Below are positions 1-6,558 of a stretch of DNA of 16,272 bases, piece after piece. The stretch comes from Candidatus Nanoanaerosalina archaeon (GTDB lineage Archaea > Nanohalarchaeota > Nanosalinia > Nanosalinales > Nanoanaerosalinaceae), in contig JALDAI010000010.1 in the NCBI GenBank assembly GCA_022729285.1, positions 1-16,272 on the forward strand, written 5' to 3'. The notes beneath the pieces were generated by a model. It was not told where the DNA came from and searched no databases. It worked only from the letters and a program-made list of their open reading frames with translations. Made by a program: the position numbers and the translations under genes. Position 1 is the first letter of the stretch. Every line of letters starts with the position of its first letter.

Positions 1-48
1 CTCAAAAAAGCCCGTAAGTTTGCTGAAAGGGTTAAGGAAAGGTTTTAG
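1..48 (+). CDS. 3' end of an unidentified plus-strand gene (partial)
   Basis: The first 48 bases are open in frame 1 and read 15 residues ending in KFAERVKERF before a TAG stop at 46-48. The peptide is basic and looks helical, as the C-terminus of a soluble protein would. The GC of this piece is close to that of the ribosomal genes and well above the AT-rich stretch that follows, which favours a real coding end. It converges on the minus-strand cluster. The family cannot be told from 15 residues, and a chance open frame of this length is possible. Confidence 0.45.
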   Translation, partial: LKKARKFAERVKERF

Positions 49-298
49 ATCATAGATATTAAATTGATTTGTTTAAGTTTAAGAAGTAATTAAATTAAAT
101 AGCGAAAAAATCGTGTCAACATCCCCTATAATTCCAGCTATTAAAATTAAAGATGAAAAACGAAAAATTCCGTTAACAAAAAGATTTTCAATAAGTTTAC
201 CAACTATTATATTCATTACCAATAATATTGTAAAACCAAAAAAATTTCACAGAATTTTGATATTGCCTAATTTTATTTTCAATAAACTTAGTAGTTCA
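49..298. other. AT-rich intergenic stretch, no convincing gene
   Basis: GC is about 22% by my count over 61-290, against roughly 40% in the coding regions. It lies between the plus-strand gene end and the 3' end of tRNA-Ser. A plus-strand open frame (113-403) runs into the antisense of the tRNA and is not credible. A minus-strand 45-codon frame (79-216) encodes a hydrophobic peptide but has no ribosome binding site. No repeats of the tRNA end were seen inside the stretch. Confidence 0.7.
238..244 (-). terminator. Oligo-T tract downstream of tRNA-Ser, possible terminator
   Basis: On the minus strand this is a run of seven T, about 55 bases past the 3' end of the tRNA. Archaeal RNA polymerase terminates at oligo-T tracts without needing a hairpin. 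The whole region is AT-rich, so a run of this length could occur by chance. Confidence 0.3.
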
Positions 299-385
299 CG
301 CCTGGAGCAGGATTTGAACCTGCGAGGGCTTGACGCCCACCGGTTCTCAAGACCGGCGCGATGGACCAGACTCCGCCATCCAGGC
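299..385 (-). tRNA. tRNA-Ser (anticodon UGA)
   Basis: The 87-base minus-strand sequence folds as a class II tRNA. The acceptor stem is 7 bp (GCCTGGA with TCCAGGC) with discriminator G. The D-stem is GCGG/TCGC. The anticodon stem CCGGT/ACCGG encloses loop CTTGAGA, giving anticodon UGA, which reads UCA serine codons. The long variable arm has stem GGGC/GCCC, as expected for serine. The T-arm is GCAGG-TTCAAAT-CCTGC. CCA is not encoded, since the bases after the discriminator are TGA. There is no intron. It lies downstream of cbf5 in the same direction, with an AT-rich 71-base spacer, and may be transcribed on its own or cut from the cbf5 transcript. Confidence 0.97.
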
Positions 386-456
386 ATTTTTTCTGGCTGT
401 TAAAAACTTACCAAATACTTTTTATCATACACTCTTTAAAATCTTTCACCGACTGC

Positions 457-1431
457 CTACCATTTCTTCGGATACGTTTTCTTATCCATGAAAACTCTTT
501 TTAGAGAAGCTGCCGTACCTTTTTCTGAGACGATACTTTCTGAAGCCATTTCTGCAACTCCTATAGCGACCAGTTCTCCTTTAAGTGTTAACAGAGCAAC
601 TTCCTCGCCTTTTTCAATACCTTCCTGTAGTTTGGAAACTCCCATGCTTCCTAGCTCCGCTCCGTGGCAGACCGCTGAAACTGCCGTGTCTTTCAAAAGT
701 ATCTTCTTCAAATGCTTTACACCGGCTTCCACAGGCAGTATATGATCTTTCAAACTGTTGTCTTCCCTGTTATTAAACTTTTGGAACTCGTTAAAAAGCT
801 TGTCCGGTTCAACCATGTCTTTTTCCTGGAACAGTCCTACCTTCGTCCTTCTTAGAGACACCATCTCTCCTTCTGTACCTAACTTTTCACCGAACTGTTT
901 ACAAAAAGTCCTTACATAAAACCCTTTCTCACACTCGATACGGAACTCTACTTTTTCTCCATCTACTCCTAGAACTTCTATTTCATAAACCTCTCTTTCT
1001 CTCTCCTCTCTCTTCACTGCGGAGATCTCCGGAGGTAATTGTTTAACAGTTCCAACGAATGATTCGGCAACTTCCTTAATCTTTTCCTTACCGAACTCTT
1101 CTCCAAGCTTCATAGATCCGTAATACTCTTTCCCAGCGTTTTTCAAAGCCTGTAAAACTTTTGTTCCTTTGTTCAAACCTACCGGTAGAACTCCTGTAAC
1201 ACCAGGGTCAAGTGTTCCTGAGTGGCCTGCTTTACCTCTTTTCAACTTTTTCTTAACATCAACTGATAACTTATGGCTTTTAATCCCTGATGGCTTGTCT
1301 AAAACTACTAGCCCGTTTTCAAGGTTGTCTCTGACATCTCTTTTCTCCGGTCTCTGTCCATACTCCCAGTCGGTCTCGCACTCCTCTCTGACCAACCATT
1401 TCTGTGACATGTTTTTTTCTGCAGGCAACAT
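457..1431 (-). CDS. cbf5: Cbf5/TruB-family RNA pseudouridine synthase
   Basis: Catalytic subunit of archaeal H/ACA ribonucleoproteins, which convert guided uridines in rRNA to pseudouridine. Archaeal Cbf5 can also make pseudouridine 55 in tRNA without a guide. The 324 residues cover the full family length (about 330-340). The N-terminal LPA...RPEKR stretch matches archaeal Cbf5 and supports this ATG over the Met at residue 8. The TruB catalytic motif GHSGTLDP is at 69-76, with the catalytic Asp at 75. A PUA domain occupies roughly the last 80 residues, from about 243, and ends in the typical VFM...YPKKW. The gene follows DUF106 after an 81-base gap with its own TATA-like box, so it is probably transcribed separately, with little or no leader. 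Confidence 0.96.
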   Translation of the reverse strand: MLPAEKNMSQKWLVREECETDWEYGQRPEKRDVRDNLENGLVVLDKPSGIKSHKLSVDVKKKLKRGKAGHSGTLDPGVTGVLPVGLNKGTKVLQALKNAGKEYYGSMKLGEEFGKEKIKEVAESFVGTVKQLPPEISAVKREEREREVYEIEVLGVDGEKVEFRIECEKGFYVRTFCKQFGEKLGTEGEMVSLRRTKVGLFQEKDMVEPDKLFNEFQKFNNREDNSLKDHILPVEAGVKHLKKILLKDTAVSAVCHGAELGSMGVSKLQEGIEKGEEVALLTLKGELVAIGVAEMASESIVSEKGTAASLKRVFMDKKTYPKKW

Positions 1432-1457
1432 AACAGTTCACTACTACGACTCTAAAA

Positions 1458-1466
1458 GTTTTAAAG
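1458..1466 (-). promoter_or_regulatory. TATA-like box for cbf5
   Basis: The minus strand reads CTTTAAAAC, close to the archaeal TATA consensus. Its centre is about 31 bases upstream of the cbf5 ATG, so transcription would start within about 5 bases of the start codon and give a leaderless mRNA. That fits the absence of a Shine-Dalgarno sequence before cbf5. Confidence 0.5.
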
Positions 1467-1482
1467 AAAACTGTTTTTTAAG

Positions 1483-1488
1483 AAAAAA
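1483..1488 (-). terminator. Oligo-T tract after DUF106 gene
   Basis: The minus strand shows TTTTTT about 25 bases past the DUF106 stop, followed at once by A6 after CTT, so the run is also part of a short A/T inverted repeat. This is a plausible archaeal terminator between DUF106 and cbf5. It is inferred from composition only. Confidence 0.35.
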
Positions 1489-1512
1489 GTAGTTAAAGAG
1501 GGAGCAACTGTT

Positions 1513-2274
1513 TTACTGTACTCCCAACATTTTTCTGAAAATGATTGTGAACGGTAGCTGGAACAGGATAAAGGTTCCTAACCATTCAAGAGTGTCTCCG
1601 AACAACGGTAGGTTGACAGGTATCTTGATAAATCTGTATGAAAACTTGACGTTAACCGTGTCGTTTTCCTCGTCGTACTCCGACTCTTTTATTATCCATT
1701 CATCCTCTCCTTCTGAAACTCTGTCACCTATTTCGTACTGTTCTCCGTTGAAAAAGTACTCTCTCTCATCTTCTTCACCGATATTAACTGTTAAATTACC
1801 TATCGGTTCTTCGTAACCTCTTGCTTCAAGCACTCCTTCGTAAACCCCTTCTTCAACCATTTCCGTCTCAACTATAGGGATGTGGGTGTGAAGGATCCAC
1901 GGTACGAATAGGAAAAAGATAACCATCGAGCCGATCATCGGCTTAATAGATGTCTTCATAAACTCTTTCTGCATACTGAACGATTCCTGCATGTACTTGT
2001 TGGCTTTCTCCATTTCATCGTTGTCCTGAGCCTCCTTCATCTTTTCCTGTAACTCTTTCTGTTTCTCTCTAATCCTGTTGTACTCATCTCTGTCAACAAG
2101 GAATATGTAGAAAGAAGATATTATCAGTGCTACTGTTGCTGCTAAAAGAGCTACTGACAACAGTGAAGCTGTTCTGTGTCCGAAGTAGTTGAAGAATATG
2201 CCGAAAACTTTGTCGTAGATCGGGAAAACCGGCTGTAAAAATTCAACAAAAAATCCGAAAAGTCCGTGGTACAT
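1513..2274 (-). CDS. DUF106 membrane protein (EMC3/TMCO1/Oxa1 superfamily) with large insert
   Basis: Archaeal DUF106 proteins belong to the Oxa1 superfamily with YidC, EMC3 and TMCO1, and are thought to help insert membrane proteins beside SecY. Visible order: N-terminal amphipathic stretch; membrane helix 1 at about 37-59; charged coiled coil at about 61-107; the motif KANKYMQES at 90-98; helix 2 at about 113-129, preceded by IKPM; then about 88 residues (131-218) that are acidic and look beta-rich; then PLFGDTLEWLG and helix 3 at about 229-247. Typical archaeal members are under 200 residues because the helix 2-3 link is short, so the insert makes this one long. It sits directly between secY and cbf5. 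A hairpin-embedded TATA-like box lies upstream, with AGAGG 11 bases before the ATG. Confidence 0.88.
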   Translation of the reverse strand: MYHGLFGFFVEFLQPVFPIYDKVFGIFFNYFGHRTASLLSVALLAATVALIISSFYIFLVDRDEYNRIREKQKELQEKMKEAQDNDEMEKANKYMQESFSMQKEFMKTSIKPMIGSMVIFFLFVPWILHTHIPIVETEMVEEGVYEGVLEARGYEEPIGNLTVNIGEEDEREYFFNGEQYEIGDRVSEGEDEWIIKESEYDEENDTVNVKFSYRFIKIPVNLPLFGDTLEWLGTFILFQLPFTIIFRKMLGVQ

Positions 2275-2306
2275 TTTGTATTTAACCTCTTTTAATTAAT
2301 TAGACC

Positions 2307-2327
2307 TTACTCTTATAAAAAGAGTAA
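2307..2327 (-). promoter_or_regulatory. Perfect 8-bp inverted repeat enclosing the DUF106 TATA box; possible secY terminator
   Basis: TTACTCTT and AAGAGTAA are perfect inverse copies separated by five bases. On the minus strand the centre reads CTTTTTATAAG, which is both an oligo-T run starting 20 bases after the secY stop and a TATA-like box 35-45 bases before the DUF106 ATG. A start near 2290 would leave a leader of about 16 bases. The site may end the ribosomal operon and begin the next transcript. The symmetry could also be an operator. Confidence 0.5.
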
Positions 2328-2340
2328 TTATCAGGGAGGT

Positions 2341-3771
2341 TTAAAAGCTCCCCATAAAGTTTCTAAGCGCTGGATGCATGTCTTCCATGTGTTTCTTAAC
2401 GATCTCCTCGTATAGCTGGAAGGAGATAAACACTGCTAGCAGGATACCTGTTCCTGTACCGAATGCATCGGTAAAGTTAGCCAGTGCTGCAAGGAAACCG
2501 ATGAAAGCTCCTCCAAGTACTGATAGTGCCGGTATGTACCGGTTTAGGATTTTCACGATAACTCTTTTGTCCTTTCTGAAACCTGGTACTTTCATACCGA
2601 TGTTCATAATCTGGTCAGCAACGCTTGAAGGATCCTGTCCGGAAGTTTTCATCCAAAACACGGAGAACACTGCTCCTAGCACCACATAAAATCCTGTGTA
2701 TGAAAATATCTGGATGATTTCAGGTATTGAAAACTGTAAGGTGCCTGTCGTTATAGAGTTCCAGATTGTTTGTGGCACGTTTGTAGGAGTTGTAAAGTAG
2801 TATATCAGTGAGTTGTAACTCGCTCCTGCTTCTGCTGTGAACTGTCCGAAAATGTAGAACGGTTCTTCCATAAACGGTAGGTTGAAGGATAGTTCAAGTC
2901 CTCTCTGTGTAGCTAATGATATCCAAAGGCTTAGGTTGGATGCGATAGCTGATACAAAGATTACAGGCATAACGCTTGTGTAAAGGAATTTAAGAGGCCA
3001 TTTCCTACCGAACCCTCTTACATTTCCAAACGTCAACGGTATCTCAACTCGCATGTTGTACGCGTAAGCGGATATCAGGAATACGATTATAGTAAAGATA
3101 AGTCCTGAAATCGTTGTTGCTGAGAAAGTACCTGTTATAAACTGTAGTAAAGCTCCTGCAGGTGCTTCTCCACCGGTTAGAAACCAAAGTTCTCCTGCCA
3201 TTGTGAAAGGAGATAGTAATCTGATGAAAATTGTTTTAGCAACTCCTGCAAGGATGAAAAGTGAAACTCCTGAGTGGAAGCCCCACTTGGATATTACTTC
3301 GTCCATCATTATGATAAGCCATGAACCAAGAGCTAGCTGTGCGACAACTACTCCGAAAAATCCGGACATAGGAGTGATAGCACCCATAGCTACGAAAGCG
3401 AATGACTGTACGAAACCGAAAATATATGCTAAAAGCTTCTGTGAGTTCTGGAACTTTTCTTTATCAACGGGGTTGTTAAGATCCCATGGTATTATGTCTG
3501 CACCAACCAGAAGCTGTAAGATAATCGATGCGGTGATGATAGGTCCGATACCTAGTGTGACAAGGGTCCCTATTTCAGATCCCATAATTGTCTGTAAAGC
3601 CTGGAACTCACCCATCTGTTCCGGTATTCCACCTACTACATATATCTCGCTCATTATGAAGTAGAGAACAAGAATTGTAACCGTCCAAATCATTTTGTTT
3701 TTGAACGACACGTTCTTCTCCGGCTTCTTAATCGATGGAAGGTATTCTCCTATCTTCGTGAATAATGACAT
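2341..3771 (-). CDS. secY: SecY/Sec61-alpha protein translocase subunit
   Basis: The pore-forming subunit of the Sec translocon in the cytoplasmic membrane, through which secreted and membrane proteins pass. The 476 residues show the ten-helix SecY plan. Helix 1 is at about 27-46. A plug-like segment follows (PEQMGEFQALQTIMGSEIG), and then helix 2 with IGPIITASIILQLL at 75-88. The cytoplasmic loop with RVEIPL is near 241. The C-terminal IPALSVLGG...FGTGTGILL segment is at 413-445, and the tail is short and cytoplasmic. Length matches the archaeal family. It is the last gene of the ribosomal operon, as in other archaea, 22 bases after L15, with AGGTTAG as a possible ribosome binding site. Confidence 0.98.
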   Translation of the reverse strand: MSLFTKIGEYLPSIKKPEKNVSFKNKMIWTVTILVLYFIMSEIYVVGGIPEQMGEFQALQTIMGSEIGTLVTLGIGPIITASIILQLLVGADIIPWDLNNPVDKEKFQNSQKLLAYIFGFVQSFAFVAMGAITPMSGFFGVVVAQLALGSWLIIMMDEVISKWGFHSGVSLFILAGVAKTIFIRLLSPFTMAGELWFLTGGEAPAGALLQFITGTFSATTISGLIFTIIVFLISAYAYNMRVEIPLTFGNVRGFGRKWPLKFLYTSVMPVIFVSAIASNLSLWISLATQRGLELSFNLPFMEEPFYIFGQFTAEAGASYNSLIYYFTTPTNVPQTIWNSITTGTLQFSIPEIIQIFSYTGFYVVLGAVFSVFWMKTSGQDPSSVADQIMNIGMKVPGFRKDKRVIVKILNRYIPALSVLGGAFIGFLAALANFTDAFGTGTGILLAVFISFQLYEEIVKKHMEDMHPALRNFMGSF

Positions 3772-3793
3772 AATACTAACCTATCTGGAAACT

Positions 3794-4216
3794 TTAAAGT
3801 GAAACTGCTTCGTTCCCGTTTTCTTCAATCTTTTTTTCAGCGGATTCTGAAAACTTTTTCGCCTTTACGTCGATGTCTCTGTAAAGGGTTCCGCTTCCTA
3901 ACACTTTGTCGAAACCTGCTTCTTCAGCGTTGAAAACATACTTGTCTCCTTTCTTCTCCGCGAAGCCTTTTTCAACAAATGTGTCGATCTTCTGGTCGAT
4001 TTCTTTCAGGTTGATAGTATTCTGGTCATTCTGTAGTTTCTTAGGTCGGTTGAAACCGCTTTCTCCTAGTACTCCTTCTTTCATTCCTGTAAACTTTTTG
4101 TGTTTAGCTTTCTTTCCTCGACCAGCGTTACCTCGTCCTCCACGGTTTCCTGCTCCTCTTCTCTTCTTTGAGGATCCGTGTCCGTGTGTTCCGCTTCCTC
4201 TTTTTTTATTACCCAT
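3794..4216 (-). CDS. rpl15: Large-subunit ribosomal protein L15 (uL15)
   Basis: Binds 23S rRNA in the large subunit; a late assembly protein. The 140 residues begin with the Gly/Arg/Lys/His-rich tail typical of uL15 (KKRRGAGNRGGRGNAGRGKK at about 17-36) that threads into rRNA. A small globular domain follows, with the motif DKVLGSGTLYRDIDVKAKKFSESA at about 103-126. The order L30-L15-SecY is conserved in archaea. The gene starts 9 bases after the L30 stop, and the L30 stop codon itself lies in the ribosome binding site TAGGTGAT. Confidence 0.97.
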   Translation of the reverse strand: MGNKKRGSGTHGHGSSKKRRGAGNRGGRGNAGRGKKAKHKKFTGMKEGVLGESGFNRPKKLQNDQNTINLKEIDQKIDTFVEKGFAEKKGDKYVFNAEEAGFDKVLGSGTLYRDIDVKAKKFSESAEKKIEENGNEAVSL

Positions 4217-4225
4217 TTAAATCAC

Positions 4226-4675
4226 CTACATTCTTTTGATAAGGTTCTCGATCTCATTTCCTTCTCTAAATCCTAGAGAACCTGACTGTTTAAACTGTCT
4301 TTTAGTGTTTTTGTAACCTTTTTTAGGTGAGTTCATGTCGAAAACATTTGAAAATCCTTTTTCCCTTAGTTCTGAAAGAGATACTTCGTTTTCATCAATC
4401 ATTTCTACAAGTTCTTCGACTGAATCCGCTCCTAGCTCTTCTAAAACATCTTCGAAAGGTGTCTCAAGCTTTTCTGTAAGGAATTCTTCGATGAACTCAG
4501 GTGAAACTTTTCCGAAAGTGATTATATCCTTAACTTTCTTCAGCTTTCCATCGATGCTTTCCAGTTCCGGTAAAAGAACTACTCTGTTCTTCTTACCTAG
4601 TCCTATCTCTTCCATGGTTCTGCTTAGTTTGTAACTTTTATCAACCATTCCTCTAACTCTTACTGCTGCATACAT
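4226..4675 (-). CDS. rpl30: Large-subunit ribosomal protein L30 (uL30, archaeal long form)
   Basis: Component of the large subunit, bound to 23S rRNA. At 149 residues it is the archaeal/eukaryotic L30/L7 form rather than the 60-residue bacterial one. The ferredoxin-like core opens with AAVRVRG, and RVVLLPELESIDGKLKKVKDIITFGKVS runs from about 31 to 58. A helical region (FEDVLEELG) follows. The C-terminal segment carries SPKKGYKNTKRQFKQSGSLGFR, close to the family's conserved basic end. It lies 4 bases after S5. Confidence 0.96.
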   Translation of the reverse strand: MYAAVRVRGMVDKSYKLSRTMEEIGLGKKNRVVLLPELESIDGKLKKVKDIITFGKVSPEFIEEFLTEKLETPFEDVLEELGADSVEELVEMIDENEVSLSELREKGFSNVFDMNSPKKGYKNTKRQFKQSGSLGFREGNEIENLIKRM

Positions 4676-4679
4676 TGTT

Positions 4680-5378
4680 TTACACCTCTCCGATTACTAG
4701 ACCGGTTCTTTCAACAATCTCCGGACTTACTTTCATGTTGTTCATGTTCTTAAATGCTTGGAATGTTGCTTTGATAATGTTCTCCCTGGTTCTAGTGCTT
4801 CCTCTAGACTTGACCCAAAGGTCTTCCACTCCGCCAAGCTTAAGCATTTTCCTAACTCCTGATGAAGCTGCTAAACCTGTACCTTTAGGTGCTGGTTTAA
4901 GCTCTACTTCTACTGAACCTGATTTTCCTTTTGTCTTGAAAGGAATAGTTGTAGGATCTGTTCCACGGTCTTCCCATGAACCGTTTCCTCTTCTTAGTTC
5001 AATAATATTCAGCTTAGCTGCTTGTTTAGCTTTCTGAATAGCATTTCTTGTGTCTGAAGCGAATCCTTCGCCTAGTCCAATAATACCATTATTGTTACCG
5101 ATTACAACCATAGCCTTTGTCTTGAACCTTCTTCCTGATTTGTGCATACGAACTGTTCTTTTTGAAACAATCCTTCTCTTTCCACCACCTTTTCCAGGTG
5201 TTCCTCCAACAAGGATGACGTCGTCTTCCATGTTAGGAAGGAGTTTTTCAGTTATTTCCGGCTCTCTAAGAGCTAATCTATGGTTTAGTGCGTCGTGTAT
5301 ATTGGTTATTTCTCCGTTCTTAACCATTTTACCGAGCTTTGTCTTCGGTTTCCAAACACCTGAGTCTTCCTGTCTCAT
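4680..5378 (-). CDS. rps5: Small-subunit ribosomal protein S5 (uS5)
   Basis: Small-subunit protein near the mRNA entry site, involved in decoding accuracy. The 232 residues are the usual archaeal length. The double-stranded RNA binding domain is at about 45-115. It includes GGKRRIVSKRTVRMHKSGRR and KAMVVIGNNNGIIGLGEG, the conserved S5 turn. The C-terminal domain (about 150-220) includes PKGTGLAASSGVRKMLKLGGVEDLWVKSRGSTRT. The ATG overlaps the L18 stop by one base, which suggests coupled translation. Confidence 0.98.
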   Translation of the reverse strand: MRQEDSGVWKPKTKLGKMVKNGEITNIHDALNHRLALREPEITEKLLPNMEDDVILVGGTPGKGGGKRRIVSKRTVRMHKSGRRFKTKAMVVIGNNNGIIGLGEGFASDTRNAIQKAKQAAKLNIIELRRGNGSWEDRGTDPTTIPFKTKGKSGSVEVELKPAPKGTGLAASSGVRKMLKLGGVEDLWVKSRGSTRTRENIIKATFQAFKNMNNMKVSPEIVERTGLVIGEV

Positions 5379-5893
5379 TATTTATCACTCATTATTTTTT
5401 CTTTCACATTTTCGAAGTTTGATACAATACCGTTGTCTTTAAACTCTTCAATATGTTCCCCTTTAATCCTTGATTCCTCAGGGAAAGCTTTTTCTCCAGC
5501 GTTAACTTCAAGACCTGAGTCCTCAAGTCCTTTGATAGCTGCGAAAACTCGGGAACCGTGCTGTTTCATCTGTAGCCCTAGGTCAACAACAGCTTCTTCA
5601 ACTTCTTCATCAAATGCTCTCTGACCTGCTAACAGACCTGTAAGGTATGCTGATGGAAGGTTTCCGGTGTGGTGTTCCCATCCTAGTTCTTTTAGATCGA
5701 ATGATTTAGCTCCTGTAATTACTTCGTCTCCTTCTTTCTCATAACTAACTACTTGTACTTCTGTGTGGTTGTTACTGATCCTTACAACTGCTCTTGGCTT
5801 ACCTGATTTGATAAGCTCAATTCTCTTCTTAAAATCTGTTTTCTGTTCTCTTCTCCTTCTATGGGAAACCTTGAATCCTGGTCCTTCAGCCAT
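5378..5893 (-). CDS. rpl18: Large-subunit ribosomal protein L18 (uL18)
   Basis: Binds 5S rRNA and places it on the large subunit. The 171 residues begin with GPGFKVSHRRRREQKTDFKKR, the archaeal L18 5S-binding start. SGKPRAVVRISNNHTEVQVV follows, then the loop GNLPSAYLTGLLAGQRA at about 77-93. The GSRVFAAIKGLEDSGLEV segment lies near 113-130. The acidic C-terminal part (about 130-171) is the usual archaeal extension. The start overlaps the L19e stop by one base. Confidence 0.97.
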   Translation of the reverse strand: MAEGPGFKVSHRRRREQKTDFKKRIELIKSGKPRAVVRISNNHTEVQVVSYEKEGDEVITGAKSFDLKELGWEHHTGNLPSAYLTGLLAGQRAFDEEVEEAVVDLGLQMKQHGSRVFAAIKGLEDSGLEVNAGEKAFPEESRIKGEHIEEFKDNGIVSNFENVKEKIMSDK

Positions 5894-6342
5894 TATTTCT
5901 CACCTTTTAAGTTCTTACTTATATATAGGTTCATGTGTTTTTTGTTCCTGAAAAATCCTCCTTTAGCTTTTCTGTAAAGCTGTCTGTACTCACTCCTTGT
6001 AATCTCTTCTTCATCTCTCATCCTTTTCAGCTCTTTTCTCAAAGATCTGATTCTTTCTTTCCACTTGTCTTTTCTCTTTTTACGAGCTCCTTTCTTACCT
6101 TTCCTTTTTCCGTGTCCCTTACGTCTTCCTTTCTTCTTCTGTCTCTGTTTTTCTCTGAACCTTCCTTTACTAGTACCTTTTTTATCTTTCTTCTTAATTA
6201 CACCTGACTCAACCAGGTTTCTGATATCTTGTTTAGTAATAGCTTCAGAAACGTCTTCTACTCTATCCGGATCGATCCAAACACGGCTCTTACCAACCTT
6301 TAATACTTCAGCCGCCATTCTTCTCTGTGATCTTAAATTCAT
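5893..6342 (-). CDS. rpl19e: Large-subunit ribosomal protein L19e (eL19)
   Basis: Archaeal/eukaryotic large-subunit protein; it helps form an intersubunit bridge and lies near the tunnel exit. The 149 residues start with the family signature MNLRSQRRMAAEVLKVG, then RVWIDPDRVEDVSEAITKQDIR. The basic helix GRFREKQRQKKKGRRKGHGKRKG is at about 61-83, and the C-terminal KAKGGFFRNKKHM motif follows. The ATG is preferred over Met 9 because the family begins at this point. It lies 14 bases after a small zinc-ribbon gene; in most archaea L32e comes directly before it. Confidence 0.97.
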   Translation of the reverse strand: MNLRSQRRMAAEVLKVGKSRVWIDPDRVEDVSEAITKQDIRNLVESGVIKKKDKKGTSKGRFREKQRQKKKGRRKGHGKRKGKKGARKKRKDKWKERIRSLRKELKRMRDEEEITRSEYRQLYRKAKGGFFRNKKHMNLYISKNLKGEK

Positions 6343-6356
6343 AATATCTACCTTTA

Positions 6357-6536
6357 TTAATTATTTCTAAACTTGTAGTCCTGTCCTTGATCAAGTACCA
6401 TGTACTTGTTGAAAACGGTGTCACATGTCGGACAAACCATCCCTTCTCCTATATCTTCGTCTTCAAAGTTTTCTCCAAAGTTACCGCACTGAGGGCATTT
6501 CCCTTCAGATGTTCTGAAAAAAGACTGTCCTTTCAT
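6357..6536 (-). CDS. Small zinc-ribbon protein (59 residues) between L32e and L19e
   Basis: Unrecognised small protein in the spc operon. It has two knuckles, CPQC (14-17) and CPTC (35-38), 17 residues apart, the spacing of a zinc ribbon. GEGMVCPTCDTVF resembles the second knuckle of TFB-type ribbons. The middle is acidic (ENFEDEDIGEG) and the end is YKFRNN. Translation is well supported: AGAGGTG lies 6 bases before the ATG, and the gene fits exactly into the 197-base space between L32e and L19e, in the same direction, with gaps of 22 and 14 bases. Possible roles are a ribosome-bound or translation-related factor, or a small nucleic-acid-binding protein. It resembles the CPxCG-type small zinc-finger proteins known in haloarchaea, but no specific function can be given. 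Confidence 0.85.
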   Translation of the reverse strand: MKGQSFFRTSEGKCPQCGNFGENFEDEDIGEGMVCPTCDTVFNKYMVLDQGQDYKFRNN

Positions 6537-6542
6537 TTATGA

Positions 6543-6549
6543 CACCTCT
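6543..6549 (-). promoter_or_regulatory. Ribosome binding site of the zinc-ribbon gene
   Basis: The minus strand reads AGAGGTG, complementary to the archaeal 16S rRNA 3' end (anti-Shine-Dalgarno CACCTCC), 6 bases before the ATG at 6536. It shows that this short frame is translated and fixes its start. Confidence 0.75.
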
Positions 6550-6558
6550 ACAAGTTTT

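Noticed and set aside
113..403. Plus-strand open frame of 96 codons at the left end
   Set aside because: It starts in the AT-rich spacer and runs through the antisense of tRNA-Ser; the C-terminal residues are just the complement of the tRNA.
3203..3664. Long plus-strand open frame opposite secY (153 codons)
   Set aside because: It is antisense to a conserved secY region, lacks a recognisable protein pattern, and follows from the codon use of the gene below.
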